A DNA stretch of 64,000 nucleotides from Petrimonas sp. IBARAKI (GCA_002356435.2 AP018040.2:1-64000); one strand, 5' to 3'; counted from the stretch's first letter, positions 1 to 10,144 are shown. The notes: a model not told the origin generated them from the letters alone. Program-made: numbers and translations.

Positions 1-39
1 TTGTTTAACCTGTCATTTACGGAATTAAACGAGTCAGAC

Positions 40-3000
40 ATGAAAAATAGTATATCGGTCCTTACCGTATCACTTTTATTAGGAATATCCCTGCAGATTA
101 ATTCTCAGGAAAATATTCCATCGACACTGGAATTGAGCAACCCGTTGTCTAACGCTACGTATTTATATAAAGCCACAACATCCATTCGGCTTTTACCCGG
201 TTTTAGTTACGGTGCTGCAGCAAGTAATAAACTAACAGCTCTAATTGACGTTCTCAACATAGATCCAAATCCTTATCCATCCAACACGGTCGGAGGCCCG
301 CTAAACGGTGTAGTGGGCAGCGTTAATGGGAACTTTGATGTAACACCAACGGGCTCTGCTGCATATCAGATACCGTTGCTTGCACCGCCGGGAACAGGAG
401 GCATGACTCCTCAGTTATCTATCTGCTACAGCAGCTCAGCCGGCGATGGCCTTTTAGGACAAGGATTTTATTTATCGGGGTTATCGATGATAAACAGAGC
501 TCCGTCTAACATGTTTGTTGACGGGAGAGCCGGTGTTGTTGACTTTACCACGAATGATAAATTTATGCTTGACGGAAACCGTTTGATAGAAATTAAATAT
601 ATAAGTGCAACCAGCAGAGAGTACAGAACCGAAAACAATTCGTTTTCGAAAATAATTTCTTCAGGAGGAACAACTGCAAATCCTGCAACATTTACCGTTT
701 ATTCTAAAGGTGGTTTGATATATGAATATACAGGATTTAATACTTCTGTTCCATCCAGCTTATTTTGGCTGGTAACTAAAGTATCCGATACAAAAGGAAA
801 TTATTATACGGTTACGTATGACACTGATACCGTAAACGGAGAATACTGGCCAAAAAGAATCGATTATACGGGTAACACCCAAGCAGGCCTGTCGCCCTAT
901 TGTTCAATACGCTTTACTACCAACGTACGGAACGCCGCGAGGATCAATTACATAAACGGTGTTAAAATTTCCGTAAACCGGAGATTGGATGCCGTGGAAA
1001 TGTATTATGGGGAAACCAGAGTAAAAAGATATTCGTTGAATTATGAGTATAACAGCGTGCCTCTATTAAACTCTGTAACGGAATATGGTTCTGATGGATC
1101 AACCAGATACAATCCGACTGTTTTTTCGTGGTATAAAACCACTAATTTTTCCCCTACACAAGTTATCTACGATACCAATGCTCTGTTAGCGAAAGCTGAT
1201 TTCTATCCGGGCGATTTTAATGGTGACGGTAAAATGGATTTTATTGCGACACCAAAGCAAGGTGCCGGCTGGACGGGCTGGCGTTTATTTATCAGTAATG
1301 GTAATTCTTTCACCTATGTGAAAAGCGGGACATTATTAGATGGGTTGAAAAAGATTTTTGTAGGTGATTTTAATGGGGACGGTAAAGCCGACATTATCCA
1401 ATATAGAAGTACAACCGGACAAAATCACAATTATTTTCTTTACACTTCAACCGGAACTGATTTTGTATCAATCGGCCCTGCACCGTTTACAACAACAAGA
1501 AACCATCAGGTATTGGTTGGTGAATTCAACGCAGACGGCGCTGCAGACCTATTTATTTACTACCCCGGAACGAGAGACTGCAATATTATTCGTTCCGAAT
1601 TTAACGGAACGACAATAACACCATTGAATTACACAGCAATACGCTATGCGACTAACAATTGGGAAAGAGGCGAAATTTTAGATCATAACGGAGACGGATT
1701 AAGCGACGTGATGAATCTTCACGCAAACGGATACGACCTTTTGTATAGTGATGGAGCAGGAACCATTACTACCATAAAAAACGGCACATGGCCCAGCAAA
1801 GACCATCATATCTATTTCGGCGATTTTAACGGTGATGGTAAATCAGATATGTTAATAACCGGATGGCAAAATTACAATTGGTCAACACACCAAATTCATC
1901 TATCTACAGGAATAGGTTTTGAACGGTTTGAATTTCCCAGGTACTTCGATTCAAACCTCAAACAGGCATTTGTTTGCGACATGAACGGCGACGGACGCGA
2001 CGATTTCTTTACCGTAGATAAAACAAGCCCTTCAAACGGAAGTCTTGTCAGAGTTATGTATTACCTAAACCAAAACGGCGGAACAACTTTTTCTTCTTCT
2101 CAAGGTGATCAAGGCTACGGTTTGGACAAATGGAACTATCAGGTAGGTGATTTCAATGGCGACGGACGAGGGGATTACCTGGTTACGTCCAACTGGATGG
2201 GTTCTGACTGGAACGGATACCAACTGTATAATGCCCCAACTAATTTAAACAATATGTTAAATACCATTACGGATGGTTTGGGAAACATAATTACCGTTTC
2301 GTACAAATCCATGACCGACAATGCTGTTCACGTACAAGGAAACACCAATGCTTATCCACTAGTTCCTTTTTCCGCTTCGTGGAAACTGGTGGATAAAATC
2401 ACACAATCCAACGGCAAAGGCGGAGTATGGACAAAAACATACCAATACAAAAATGCACTTTTACACAAACGCGGACGCGGCGTATTGGGTTTTGAGCAAT
2501 TTGTAGTTTCGGATGTGGACAACAACACCGTCACTACCTATACCAATGAGGTGGAGACCTCAAAATATGTAACTGCTCTTAAAAATGTAGAAATAAAATG
2601 CAACAATAAACTTATTGCACGTTCGGAGTATTCCAACAGTTTAAAGAACTATCAGTCTCAGGTATTTACTTACGGAACCACACAAACTACGGAGAGAAAG
2701 TACGATTATATTAATTCAGCCGAGTATTCTACCATAATAACGCGCAACGTTTTTGATAATTATGGAAATGTACTGAGAAACGTAACAAAATACAACGGCA
2801 CAGATTCGGTTGTAAACGTAAATACCTTTGATAACCAGGAAGACAAATGGTTTTTGGGAAGACTAACGACCGCGCAGGTTACCATACAAAAAAACGGAGG
2901 ATCCGTCACTAAATCGTCCGAATTTACCTATGATCCGAATAACGGTTTATTGACCAAAGAAATTATAGAGCCTAATGATCAGACACTAGGATTTTCTAAA

Positions 3001-6000
3001 ATTTATGAACATGATAATTACGGAAATATTTTAAACAGCACACAGCAAAACATAAGCGGCTCCGTAAAACGTAAACAAAGTTCCTTATATGATGAAAAAG
3101 GACGTTTTGAGAGAGAATCTACAGATCAGCTAGGAAACGTAACAAGATACAATATCGATCAGGTAACCGGACAGATTATATCCGAAACGGATGCCAACAA
3201 CGTAACCGTTTCCTATACCTATGATACTTTCGGAAACCGGATATCTACCAAAACGCCCTTGGGGAATACCGTAACAGCGGTTCGCTGGAGTGCGGGACAA
3301 GCCGACGCACCTGCCGGATCGACGTATTTTACCTATACCGAAACTTCGGGTAATCCGCCGGTGCTGGAATTTTTTGATAGTTTAGGGCGCACCCTGCGCA
3401 AAAAAATAACCGGTTTCGACGGCAGGGCTATTTACACCGACATTGAATACAACGCGAAAGGACAGGTGTACCGCACTTCCGAACCTTATTTCGCGGGTGA
3501 AACAGCTTATTGGAGCACGAACGAATACGACGACGTGGGCCGCACCGTCCGGCAGACATTGCCCGACAACTCGGTGAATACCATTGTTTACAACGGGCTT
3601 AAAACCACCACCACAAACGGGTTGGGACAGCAGAACACAAAACTGTTGAATTCGCAGGGAGAACTGATAGAAAGTACCGATAACAACGGCGGAAAAGTTA
3701 TATACAGCTATAAACCCACCCAAGTTACCGTAACGGGCCCCCGGACGACAATCGTTACCTATTCCGACAAAATGGGCAACAAGGTGAAAATGACGGATCC
3801 CGACATCGGTACGGTTACATACCGTTATAATGCCTTCGGGGAGCTCACTTCACAACGGAATACCGCCAAGCCCGATTCGGTCGTGTTCGAATACGATGCC
3901 GCCGGCCGGGTAAAAAAACGCACCGAAAAAGAAGGAATTACGGAATACATATACGATACCCGATGGAAAGGCGCCTTGTCCACCGTGAAGTTCAATTCGG
4001 CCGTAGAACAGGAATTCTTCTACGATGCGTACGGAAGGGTATCGAGTGTCACACAAAAGATTGACGGACAAAGTTTTGTCACAACCACCCAGTACGACGC
4101 GTTCAGCCGCGTAAGCACGGTAAGCTATCCGGCAGGCTTTTCCGTCAAAAACATTTACAACGCTCAAGGATACCTCGCGCAGGTAATCAATACACAATCC
4201 TCCCAATCCTATTGGAAGGCGACAAAAACCAACGCGCGGGGACAACTGGAGACCTTTGTGCTGGGCAACGGGTTAACCACCAACCGCACGTACGACGCGC
4301 AAAAGGGCTACCTGAAAACCATTGTTACGCCCGGCATACAGGACTGGACATATACCTTCAACGTCATCGGAACGCTTACCAGCCGCAAAGACAACAGGCG
4401 GAACCTGACCGAACGGTTCGAGTACGACAACCTGAACCGGTTGAAGGAAACCTATCACAACAATGTCCTCAAAGAAGAGGTGCGGTATGACGCCGCCGGT
4501 AACCTCACCTTCAAGACGGGCGTGGGAAACTCCTTCGAATATTTTGCCGGCACCAATAAACTGAAAAAGATAAGCGGCGGAAGTTACACGCCTCCCAACT
4601 GGGATTTGATAGAATATACCTCGTTCGACAAGATAAGCCACGTGCTGCAGGGAACCGACGAACTGTTCCTGACTTACGGCAGTGGCCACGGCCGCGTGAA
4701 AGCCGTCACCAAACGCGACAACGTGACGAGCACCACTTACTACGTGGGAAACTTGTACGAAGAAGAACACCTGCCCACGGGCGAAATTAAAAAAAGAAAT
4801 TATATCTTTGCAAGCGACGGAGCCGTTGCCATCAACGAACATTCATCCTTATCGGGCGAAACGCTGCGGTACCTGCACAAGGACCACCTGGGCTCCGTCA
4901 CGGCTTATAGCGATAAGACCGGAAAATTAGTACAGGAACTCAGTTACGACGCGTGGGGACGCCGCCGCCATTGCGACACCTGGGCATACGCACTGCATAT
5001 AGCCGATTTCAACGCCTGGCACGCGCGCGGATTTACGGCGCACGAGCACCTCGACATCTTCGAGATGATCAATATGGACGGGCGCATGTACGACCCCGTG
5101 CTGGGGCGCTTCCTCAGTCCCGACCCGTTTGTGCAGGCGCCCGACTTCACCCAGGGGCTTAACCGGTATATATACTGCCTGAACAACCCGCTCTCGTTTA
5201 CCGACCCTTCCGGCTACAGCTGGTTGAGCGACAACTGGAAGTCGCTCACGAGCGCCATCGTGGGCATCGTGGTGGCGGCGTTGCCCGGAGGCCAGGGAAT
5301 CGGCGCGGCCATATTGGCGGGCGCTTTGGGCGGCGCTGCCGCCGGATTTACCGGTGCGGTGCTCAACGGGGCCAACTTCGTGCAGACCGTAAAGGCAACC
5401 CTTACGGGAGCCTTTTGGGGTGCCATGAGCGCCGGACTCAATTTCATGTCGGCCGATACGCAACTTGCCGCCAAACTCTTCAAGCATGCCTTCTCCAACA
5501 TGTGGCTGGAGGGTATTCGCGGGGGCAATATGAAGCACGGGTTGCTTTCGGGTCTGGCCTCGGCTGCGGGCGGTAGCCTGATGGAGAAATACGGATCGGG
5601 TATGAGCCGTGCGGCCAGGGTGGCGGCCAACGCCATTGTGGGCGGAACGGTAGCAGAATTAGGCGGAGGCAAATTCGCCAACGGAGCCGTAACCGGCGCC
5701 TTCTCCATGCTGTTCAATGATTTGATGCATACTGATGATCCGAAAAAGAAAGAAAAAAATAATACACCTAATACTGCTATAAGGAATACTCAAAAATTAA
5801 TCAATTCGAAAATTATCGATGTTGAGACTCACCAGACAACAGTTATTACAGAAGGAGATATGAATATTACGCATGTATATGACTTAAAAGGGGGGCTTAT
5901 AGAAATCCAATCTCCTTTCGCTACAGCAGATATCGAAGGCGGAATGACTTTTGGAACTAGCAGTAATCTCCAAATTGGAAAAAATCTCAATAAATATATT

Positions 6001-6153
6001 CTCAATCTTTCGTTGCCTATTCCTAAAACTACTTATGGTATAACGATAAAGGTTGATCAGGATTTTTTCAATCAAGTAATTGTACCAGTTTCAACATTTT
6101 TTCTTTTAAAAAAAATACCTAGTTCATATCCTACACCTAAACTATCATTTTAA
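40..6153 (+). CDS. Secreted SpvB/FG-GAP/RHS polymorphic toxin with attached C-terminal tip
   Basis: Large exported RHS protein of 2037 residues. The start is taken at the ATG at 40, which begins a clear Sec signal peptide (MKNSISVLTVSLLLGI...). An in-frame TTG at position 1 would add 13 residues that do not fit a signal. Order of parts: SpvB-like N-terminal region (about residues 90-380), at least seven FG-GAP/VCBS repeats of the type GDFNGDGKxD (about 388-717), tens of YD/RHS repeats (about 920-1555), the RHS-associated core (about 1608-1726, with HLGSV, DGRMYDP, GRFLSPDP, NRYIYCLNNP and DPSGY), a glycine/alanine-rich hydrophobic linker (1726-1897) and a unique beta-rich tip (1898-2037). In this family the YD repeats form a shell around the tip, which acts as toxin. 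I recognise no toxin family in the tip. The first 5.7 kb is visibly richer in G+C than the tip and the genes after it, as expected for an exchanged tip. Export route beyond Sec is unknown; no type IX sorting domain is seen. Confidence 0.9.
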   Translation: MKNSISVLTVSLLLGISLQINSQENIPSTLELSNPLSNATYLYKATTSIRLLPGFSYGAAASNKLTALIDVLNIDPNPYPSNTVGGPLNGVVGSVNGNFDVTPTGSAAYQIPLLAPPGTGGMTPQLSICYSSSAGDGLLGQGFYLSGLSMINRAPSNMFVDGRAGVVDFTTNDKFMLDGNRLIEIKYISATSREYRTENNSFSKIISSGGTTANPATFTVYSKGGLIYEYTGFNTSVPSSLFWLVTKVSDTKGNYYTVTYDTDTVNGEYWPKRIDYTGNTQAGLSPYCSIRFTTNVRNAARINYINGVKISVNRRLDAVEMYYGETRVKRYSLNYEYNSVPLLNSVTEYGSDGSTRYNPTVFSWYKTTNFSPTQVIYDTNALLAKADFYPGDFNGDGKMDFIATPKQGAGWTGWRLFISNGNSFTYVKSGTLLDGLKKIFVGDFNGDGKADIIQYRSTTGQNHNYFLYTSTGTDFVSIGPAPFTTTRNHQVLVGEFNADGAADLFIYYPGTRDCNIIRSEFNGTTITPLNYTAIRYATNNWERGEILDHNGDGLSDVMNLHANGYDLLYSDGAGTITTIKNGTWPSKDHHIYFGDFNGDGKSDMLITGWQNYNWSTHQIHLSTGIGFERFEFPRYFDSNLKQAFVCDMNGDGRDDFFTVDKTSPSNGSLVRVMYYLNQNGGTTFSSSQGDQGYGLDKWNYQVGDFNGDGRGDYLVTSNWMGSDWNGYQLYNAPTNLNNMLNTITDGLGNIITVSYKSMTDNAVHVQGNTNAYPLVPFSASWKLVDKITQSNGKGGVWTKTYQYKNALLHKRGRGVLGFEQFVVSDVDNNTVTTYTNEVETSKYVTALKNVEIKCNNKLIARSEYSNSLKNYQSQVFTYGTTQTTERKYDYINSAEYSTIITRNVFDNYGNVLRNVTKYNGTDSVVNVNTFDNQEDKWFLGRLTTAQVTIQKNGGSVTKSSEFTYDPNNGLLTKEIIEPNDQTLGFSKIYEHDNYGNILNSTQQNISGSVKRKQSSLYDEKGRFERESTDQLGNVTRYNIDQVTGQIISETDANNVTVSYTYDTFGNRISTKTPLGNTVTAVRWSAGQADAPAGSTYFTYTETSGNPPVLEFFDSLGRTLRKKITGFDGRAIYTDIEYNAKGQVYRTSEPYFAGETAYWSTNEYDDVGRTVRQTLPDNSVNTIVYNGLKTTTTNGLGQQNTKLLNSQGELIESTDNNGGKVIYSYKPTQVTVTGPRTTIVTYSDKMGNKVKMTDPDIGTVTYRYNAFGELTSQRNTAKPDSVVFEYDAAGRVKKRTEKEGITEYIYDTRWKGALSTVKFNSAVEQEFFYDAYGRVSSVTQKIDGQSFVTTTQYDAFSRVSTVSYPAGFSVKNIYNAQGYLAQVINTQSSQSYWKATKTNARGQLETFVLGNGLTTNRTYDAQKGYLKTIVTPGIQDWTYTFNVIGTLTSRKDNRRNLTERFEYDNLNRLKETYHNNVLKEEVRYDAAGNLTFKTGVGNSFEYFAGTNKLKKISGGSYTPPNWDLIEYTSFDKISHVLQGTDELFLTYGSGHGRVKAVTKRDNVTSTTYYVGNLYEEEHLPTGEIKKRNYIFASDGAVAINEHSSLSGETLRYLHKDHLGSVTAYSDKTGKLVQELSYDAWGRRRHCDTWAYALHIADFNAWHARGFTAHEHLDIFEMINMDGRMYDPVLGRFLSPDPFVQAPDFTQGLNRYIYCLNNPLSFTDPSGYSWLSDNWKSLTSAIVGIVVAALPGGQGIGAAILAGALGGAAAGFTGAVLNGANFVQTVKATLTGAFWGAMSAGLNFMSADTQLAAKLFKHAFSNMWLEGIRGGNMKHGLLSGLASAAGGSLMEKYGSGMSRAARVAANAIVGGTVAELGGGKFANGAVTGAFSMLFNDLMHTDDPKKKEKNNTPNTAIRNTQKLINSKIIDVETHQTTVITEGDMNITHVYDLKGGLIEIQSPFATADIEGGMTFGTSSNLQIGKNLNKYILNLSLPIPKTTYGITIKVDQDFFNQVIVPVSTFFLLKKIPSSYPTPKLSF
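5215..5730 (+). repeat. Pre-tip linker, full-length copy (copy a)
   Basis: DNA coding the hydrophobic Gly/Ala-rich stretch between the DPSGY end of the RHS core and the toxin tip. Its last 210 bp (from about GIRGGNMKHGLL to FNDLMH) recur downstream as copies b, c and d, each followed by a different sequence. The nucleotide end common to all four is AATGATTTGATGCAT. Copies b-d continue with CAGGAxCCGCCGGA, while this copy diverges at once. Shared DNA next to unrelated tips is the expected substrate for tip exchange by homologous recombination; exchange itself is inference. Confidence 0.85.
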
Positions 6154-6155
6154 TT

Positions 6156-6878
6156 ATGTCACGTATAAAAAGAAATACATTCATATTTTTAGCATTATTA
6201 ATTACTGGATACGCAACGTATTTTATAATTGATGCAGCAATATTTAAACACTCAATTACCACCGGTAAAAAAGAGTGGAGAAATGTATTATTTCTATTTA
6301 AAGATTCCGTAAAACAAGATATTGATACAGTCATATTCGGAAGTTTTGAAAAACGAAATAAAGACGTTCTCGTAAAATTGCATTATATACCAAACTCATC
6401 CCATTTGAAGACAAAGGATAAATACAATCATGATGATTCAACTCGCATTGATTACAGAATTGATATTTGGCAATTTAAAGAGTTAAGCAATTACCCGAAA
6501 GATAGTGTTAAATTTTATTTTAACATCGACTTAACAAATTTAAAGATCATCAGGGGTGAGGTTTTGGAACCTCATTATTACAATCCTATTTCCATAAAAT
6601 ATGGTTATTCATTTAAAACGTTTGGTATACAAGCGGATAGTAAAAGCGTGATAACAGATCAATTAATTAAAGGTGAGAATTACAAAGGTTTTATGGGAAG
6701 ATTAAATAGAATAGCTCTAATCAACGAAAAACAAGATCAAGACATATTTATTGACTTCGAGCCCAACATGCAAGCCCTAATTTTAGTTGTCAATAAAAAT
6801 TCATCATTTTATTTTATTACAATTACGTGTAATAAACCATTTGATAAGGATATTTTGAATATTTTTGATTTTGTCTGA
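6156..6878 (+). CDS. Putative membrane immunity protein for the attached tip
   Basis: A 240-residue protein starting two bases after the stop of the RHS gene, so it is almost certainly co-transcribed and possibly translationally coupled. It has one N-terminal membrane segment (about residues 9-28, FIFLALLITGYATYFIID), then a charged soluble domain rich in Lys, Asp and aromatic residues. I recognise no family. Its place directly after a toxin tip, its low G+C like the tip and its membrane anchor suggest an immunity protein acting at the inner membrane or in the periplasm. That function is inferred from position only. Confidence 0.6.
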   Translation: MSRIKRNTFIFLALLITGYATYFIIDAAIFKHSITTGKKEWRNVLFLFKDSVKQDIDTVIFGSFEKRNKDVLVKLHYIPNSSHLKTKDKYNHDDSTRIDYRIDIWQFKELSNYPKDSVKFYFNIDLTNLKIIRGEVLEPHYYNPISIKYGYSFKTFGIQADSKSVITDQLIKGENYKGFMGRLNRIALINEKQDQDIFIDFEPNMQALILVVNKNSSFYFITITCNKPFDKDILNIFDFV

Positions 6879-6935
6879 TGTTCGAAATTTGGTCAATGTA
6901 ATTTTCCATTTTGGATTGTGAACATGTGGATTTAA

Positions 6936-7148
6936 AATTGGGAAAATGAAGTTTATAATTTTTGCCTGAATACTGGCAATTTTAACAATAAAATTAGCAG
7001 TTCCATCCGTCAGACCGCTTATGGCAGATGGGGATGGTCACAATTTAAGCCGGATGGTCTTGGCCCCAATTTAGAGAGGTTTGGTGGCACACCTTATCAA
7101 TATATTCCTATGAAAATATCCACTGATTTTAATAATCCTGGATACTAA
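6936..7148 (+). pseudogene. Detached 3' end of a lost toxin tip
   Basis: An open stretch of 70 codons without a start, running from a stop at 6933 to TAA at 7146. Its end reads ...SSSIRQTAYGRWGW, then QFKPDGLGPNLERFG and PYQYIPMKISTDFNNPGY, which looks like a real protein C-terminus. It is followed after 17 bp by a membrane-protein gene (7166), the same tip-then-immunity order seen elsewhere in the array. No linker copy precedes it, so the 5' part of this tip was probably deleted. No family recognised. Confidence 0.45.
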
Positions 7149-7165
7149 TATTTTAATCGCAATCA

Positions 7166-7713
7166 ATGAAAAAATATTATATATTACTTTTGTTGTTACT
7201 GATGATTCTTATTGGTTTTTTATTTTTTCCGTTGATAAGAAACTATTTTATTATGGAAAAAATGATTTATCAATTTATAAATCCTTACCTATGGGTATAA
7301 AGCCAAGGTATCGATACGATTTCGAAGGTGGGTTTGCATTAGAAGACAAATATAACTTTGGACTTATCTCTCAAGGCAAATCTAAATATACAAATTCAAA
7401 TCTTGTATTAGATATTACGAATATCGTGAAATATGGTTTCAATCAAGATTCATTAATTGCATTGGTTGAGGATCAACACAAAACTCAATATTATGTTTTA
7501 TGTACTCCCAATCATCTGCCATCAATAAAACAAGACATCATTGTAGATATCCTCGAAAAAGATTCATTTACAAATCAATATACCAGTTTTATTTGGATTG
7601 ATTTATCGCAAAACACAAGTAAATTGGAATTTTTTAGAAATATTATTGTGACATTTTTTATTCTTTTAGTATTATTATTCATATTTTTCGTCAAAAGAAG
7701 ACTAAGAAAATAA
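7166..7713 (+). pseudogene. Frameshifted membrane protein, probable immunity gene
   Basis: The gene begins at ATG 7166 with a membrane segment (MKKYYILLLLLLMILIGF) but this frame stops at about 7298. The frame one base away is open from upstream through 7713 and reads VDKKLFYYGKNDLSIYKS, then MGIKPRYRYDF and on to a second membrane segment (FFILLVLLFIFF) and a basic tail. The two frames join cleanly in the T-runs at about 7215-7228, so one base was gained or lost there. Restored, it would be about 181 residues with a membrane helix at each end. It may be genuinely broken, or the frameshift may be a sequencing error in the homopolymer. Immunity role is inferred from place in the array. Confidence 0.55.
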
Positions 7714-7748
7714 AATTGGCCTCTATACGGTCATATCAATGATAAATA

Positions 7749-8000
7749 GTTTCCAATGCTTGGCTTGCGGGCATCAGAGACAACATGAAGCACGGTTTAT
7801 TGGCAGGCGCAGCAGCAGTACTGGTAGGCCACGCGATAGAGAAATATGGTGGTAATTGGTGTCGGGCGGCAAAAGTGGCGGCCAACGCCATTGTGGGCGG
7901 TACGGTTGCCGAGTTGGGTGGAGGTAAATTTGCGAATGGAGCTATAACAAGCGCGTTCACCATGTTGTATAATGATTTGATGCATCAGGATCCGCCGGAG
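7749..8000 (+). repeat. Pre-tip linker, copy b
   Basis: Reads NAWLAGIRDNMKHGLL and continues to YNDLMHQDPPE, matching copy a (NMWLEGIRGGNMKHGLL to FNDLMH). Homology begins abruptly just after an in-frame stop at 7743, so the RHS shell is absent. This is an orphan tip cassette, not a gene duplicated with its body. Confidence 0.85.
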
Positions 8001-8386
8001 AGTATGTTAAAAAAATTGGGTGTTGATGGAATCTCTGGAGCAGCTATTAAAAATCCAATAGAAGGTATGGATTGGATCGAAGGTATGCCCACAGTGCATT
8101 TTACAGGTGAATCATATATAGTAGTTTTTAAAAAGACTGGAAAGTATGTAAACATAATGGATGAACAACTATATAAAGAGTTTGATAAAGTTTATTATGA
8201 GTCACTTAATTCTAATGCTCAAAAATATTACAATAATCCAGTCTATGATCAAACTCCTGTTATCGCGTTAATTTCTACTCTAACAGTATTTGCATGCAAT
8301 CCTATTTCGGGTACAACGGTCAAAGATGCTCCATGGCTTTCTCTGTTACGTCCAGATAGAAGTGTAAGGGATATTAATACTGCTAT

Positions 8387-8394
8387 GAAGAATT
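8387..8394. repeat. 8-bp target duplication, left copy (GAAGAATT)
   Basis: GAAGAATT directly precedes the left end of the IS66-family element and recurs at 11008-11015 directly after its right end. Eight-base duplications are the rule for IS66 elements. Confidence 0.93.
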
Positions 8395-8494
8395 GTAAGC
8401 ATTCGGTGATGCCCGTATTTACTTCTATGATTTCTTGGTTTATGAAAGCGGACTTTCAAAAACCTCCAAAACATTCGGAGTCGATGTGGAGTTT

Positions 8495-10144
8495 TTAGGA
8501 GTTTTTCTCCAAGAGCAGCCTCCCGGGAAGCAGTCCGGCAAGATCCCTGGTGTAGTCTTCGTCATAGTCGTGGATATGACTCAGCACATAAACCATCCAG
8601 TCACGGAAGTTCACATCGGAAGCCTTGCAGCACCCCAGCAATGAATACATGACTGCAGCATCCTCGGCAGCATCATGGTTACCGCAAAACAGGTAATTCT
8701 TTCTACCCAGGGCCAGGCCTCTCAGGCTGTTCTCTGCAAGATTATTGTCTATGCGGTATCTGCCATCCAGGTGGTACCGGCTTAACCGGTGATAGATCTC
8801 ATGAGTATATTTTATTGCCTTCCCTATCGGACTTTTGGGTAGAACCTTGTTATATTCACGCACCAGCCACTTTTCAAGGGCAACCATGATGGGGTAAGCA
8901 TGACTCTCCCTGAGATTCGCCCTCTCCCGGTAAGAGAGTTTCTTATCATCGGCTTCCCTTTCTACCTCATAGAGAAGGCCGATCTGCTCAAGCGCATACT
9001 CTGCCCTGGTTTTATCATTTTTCAGTGCTTCTTCAAACTTTCTCGCGTGGGCCCAACATCCCAGGGGCAGTACGCCTTGTTTCTGCTCGTAGATTTTGTA
9101 CACACCATATCCATCCGTCTGCATGGCACCACGGAAGTCTTTCAACAAAGACAAGGCAACATTCCGGGCCCTTGAACCATGGTCATAATGGAAGAAGAGC
9201 TGTGAGTCCATGACGGAACGCACCATCCACATGTATCCATTGACGGTTTTATGCTTCTCGTTATTGATCACGGGCACGGTTGTCTCATCCACCTGGATGT
9301 AATCGGTGGCAAGAACCAGTTCCTTGAGACGATAATAAAGCGGTCTTAGTAAATCGGCCGTATCCTTGAACCAGTCATTGACCGTGGGTGGTGGCAGATT
9401 GGCACCCATCTGTTTCATCATCTGTATCTGGCGGTAAAAAGGGAGATGATTTACATACTTGTTTATCATCAGCTCCGCCAAAAGTGAGGCTCCGGCATAG
9501 CTGCGTGCGATAGGCTGGTATCTTGTCGGGAGCGATGCCGTAACAATGGGAGAAGACTCCTCTCCAGACTCCTGTGATGGCTTGTTTTTTAAAACATATT
9601 TATGACGGACAATCTTCCTGACATGGCATCTCCCCGGTTCATACTCCAGCACTTCGGTGACCTCGGGCTCCAGCTCGGTCCATGCATCCTTGTTGTCACT
9701 TATTTCTGCAGGGTAAAGGTGCTCCTCTACACGTGGCAGACCTTCGGGTAAAGGCTTGCGAACCGGTTTGCGTTTCACCTGTTCCTTCACGCGTCTTTGC
9801 CTGAAGGCCTCTATTTCAACCTTGGCCGCCTCTGCCAGTTCCTTTTCCCCGGGCAACAGGTCAAGGCCGTCAAAGTCTATTCGTCGTTGCTGTGGATCTG
9901 CCTGGATATAACGCTCGCTGGATTTACCCCATATGCGGCGCCTGAGATAAGCTACCTGCTTTTCCAGGTCGACGATCCTGGTATCTTTCTCGGACAGGGT
10001 TTTCTCATAAGAGGACTTTAATGCATCAACATCCGTGCGATCTTCCAGTTTACCCTTCAGGAGCATATTCTCCTGATATAAACGGTCGCATTTCTCCAAA
10101 AGGAGTTCGAGAAGCTCGTTCGGATTTTCTTCGTTTTCTTGCAT
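8495..10144 (-). CDS. tnpC: IS66 family transposase TnpC
   Basis: The DDE transposase of the element, 549 residues from the chosen ATG at 10144 (MQENEENPNELLELLLEK). A start 54 bases upstream would add a doubtful MHMSPFFCIF leader. Visible parts: N-terminal coiled-coil leucine-zipper region (about 1-70), the ERY-type motif GKSSERY, the central RNase H-like domain with YIQVDETTVPV and MQTDGYGVY, and the C-terminal motif IDNNLAENSLRGLALGRKNYLFCGN typical of IS66. Length is usual for the family. The stop lies within 102 bp of the left terminal repeat. Confidence 0.95.
   Translation of the reverse strand: MQENEENPNELLELLLEKCDRLYQENMLLKGKLEDRTDVDALKSSYEKTLSEKDTRIVDLEKQVAYLRRRIWGKSSERYIQADPQQRRIDFDGLDLLPGEKELAEAAKVEIEAFRQRRVKEQVKRKPVRKPLPEGLPRVEEHLYPAEISDNKDAWTELEPEVTEVLEYEPGRCHVRKIVRHKYVLKNKPSQESGEESSPIVTASLPTRYQPIARSYAGASLLAELMINKYVNHLPFYRQIQMMKQMGANLPPPTVNDWFKDTADLLRPLYYRLKELVLATDYIQVDETTVPVINNEKHKTVNGYMWMVRSVMDSQLFFHYDHGSRARNVALSLLKDFRGAMQTDGYGVYKIYEQKQGVLPLGCWAHARKFEEALKNDKTRAEYALEQIGLLYEVEREADDKKLSYRERANLRESHAYPIMVALEKWLVREYNKVLPKSPIGKAIKYTHEIYHRLSRYHLDGRYRIDNNLAENSLRGLALGRKNYLFCGNHDAAEDAAVMYSLLGCCKASDVNFRDWMVYVLSHIHDYDEDYTRDLAGLLPGRLLLEKNS

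Larger units (their letters stand above)
7749..8394 (+). pseudogene. Orphan toxin tip 2, 5' part, split by IS66 element
   Basis: After linker copy b comes a unique tip from about 8001 (ESMLKKLGVDGISGAAI...). The frame can begin at ATG 7785 inside the linker but has no signal peptide or RHS shell of its own. The IS66-family element enters after the codons for ...DINTAMKN. As the sequence stands the frame runs into the element and stops at 8498, so its last ~34 residues are transposon-encoded. Joining 8394 to 11016 restores MKNYSINLQSRRIKWYSK and a stop at 11078, giving a tip of about 165 residues after the linker. Toxin family not recognised. Confidence 0.75.

Noticed and set aside
3382..5717. 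Several long minus-strand open frames inside the RHS gene (for example 4273-4842, 4927-5538, 5214-5717)
   Set aside because: They mirror a G+C-richer coding strand with strong codon bias, have no signal, domain or upstream promoter, and overlap each other.
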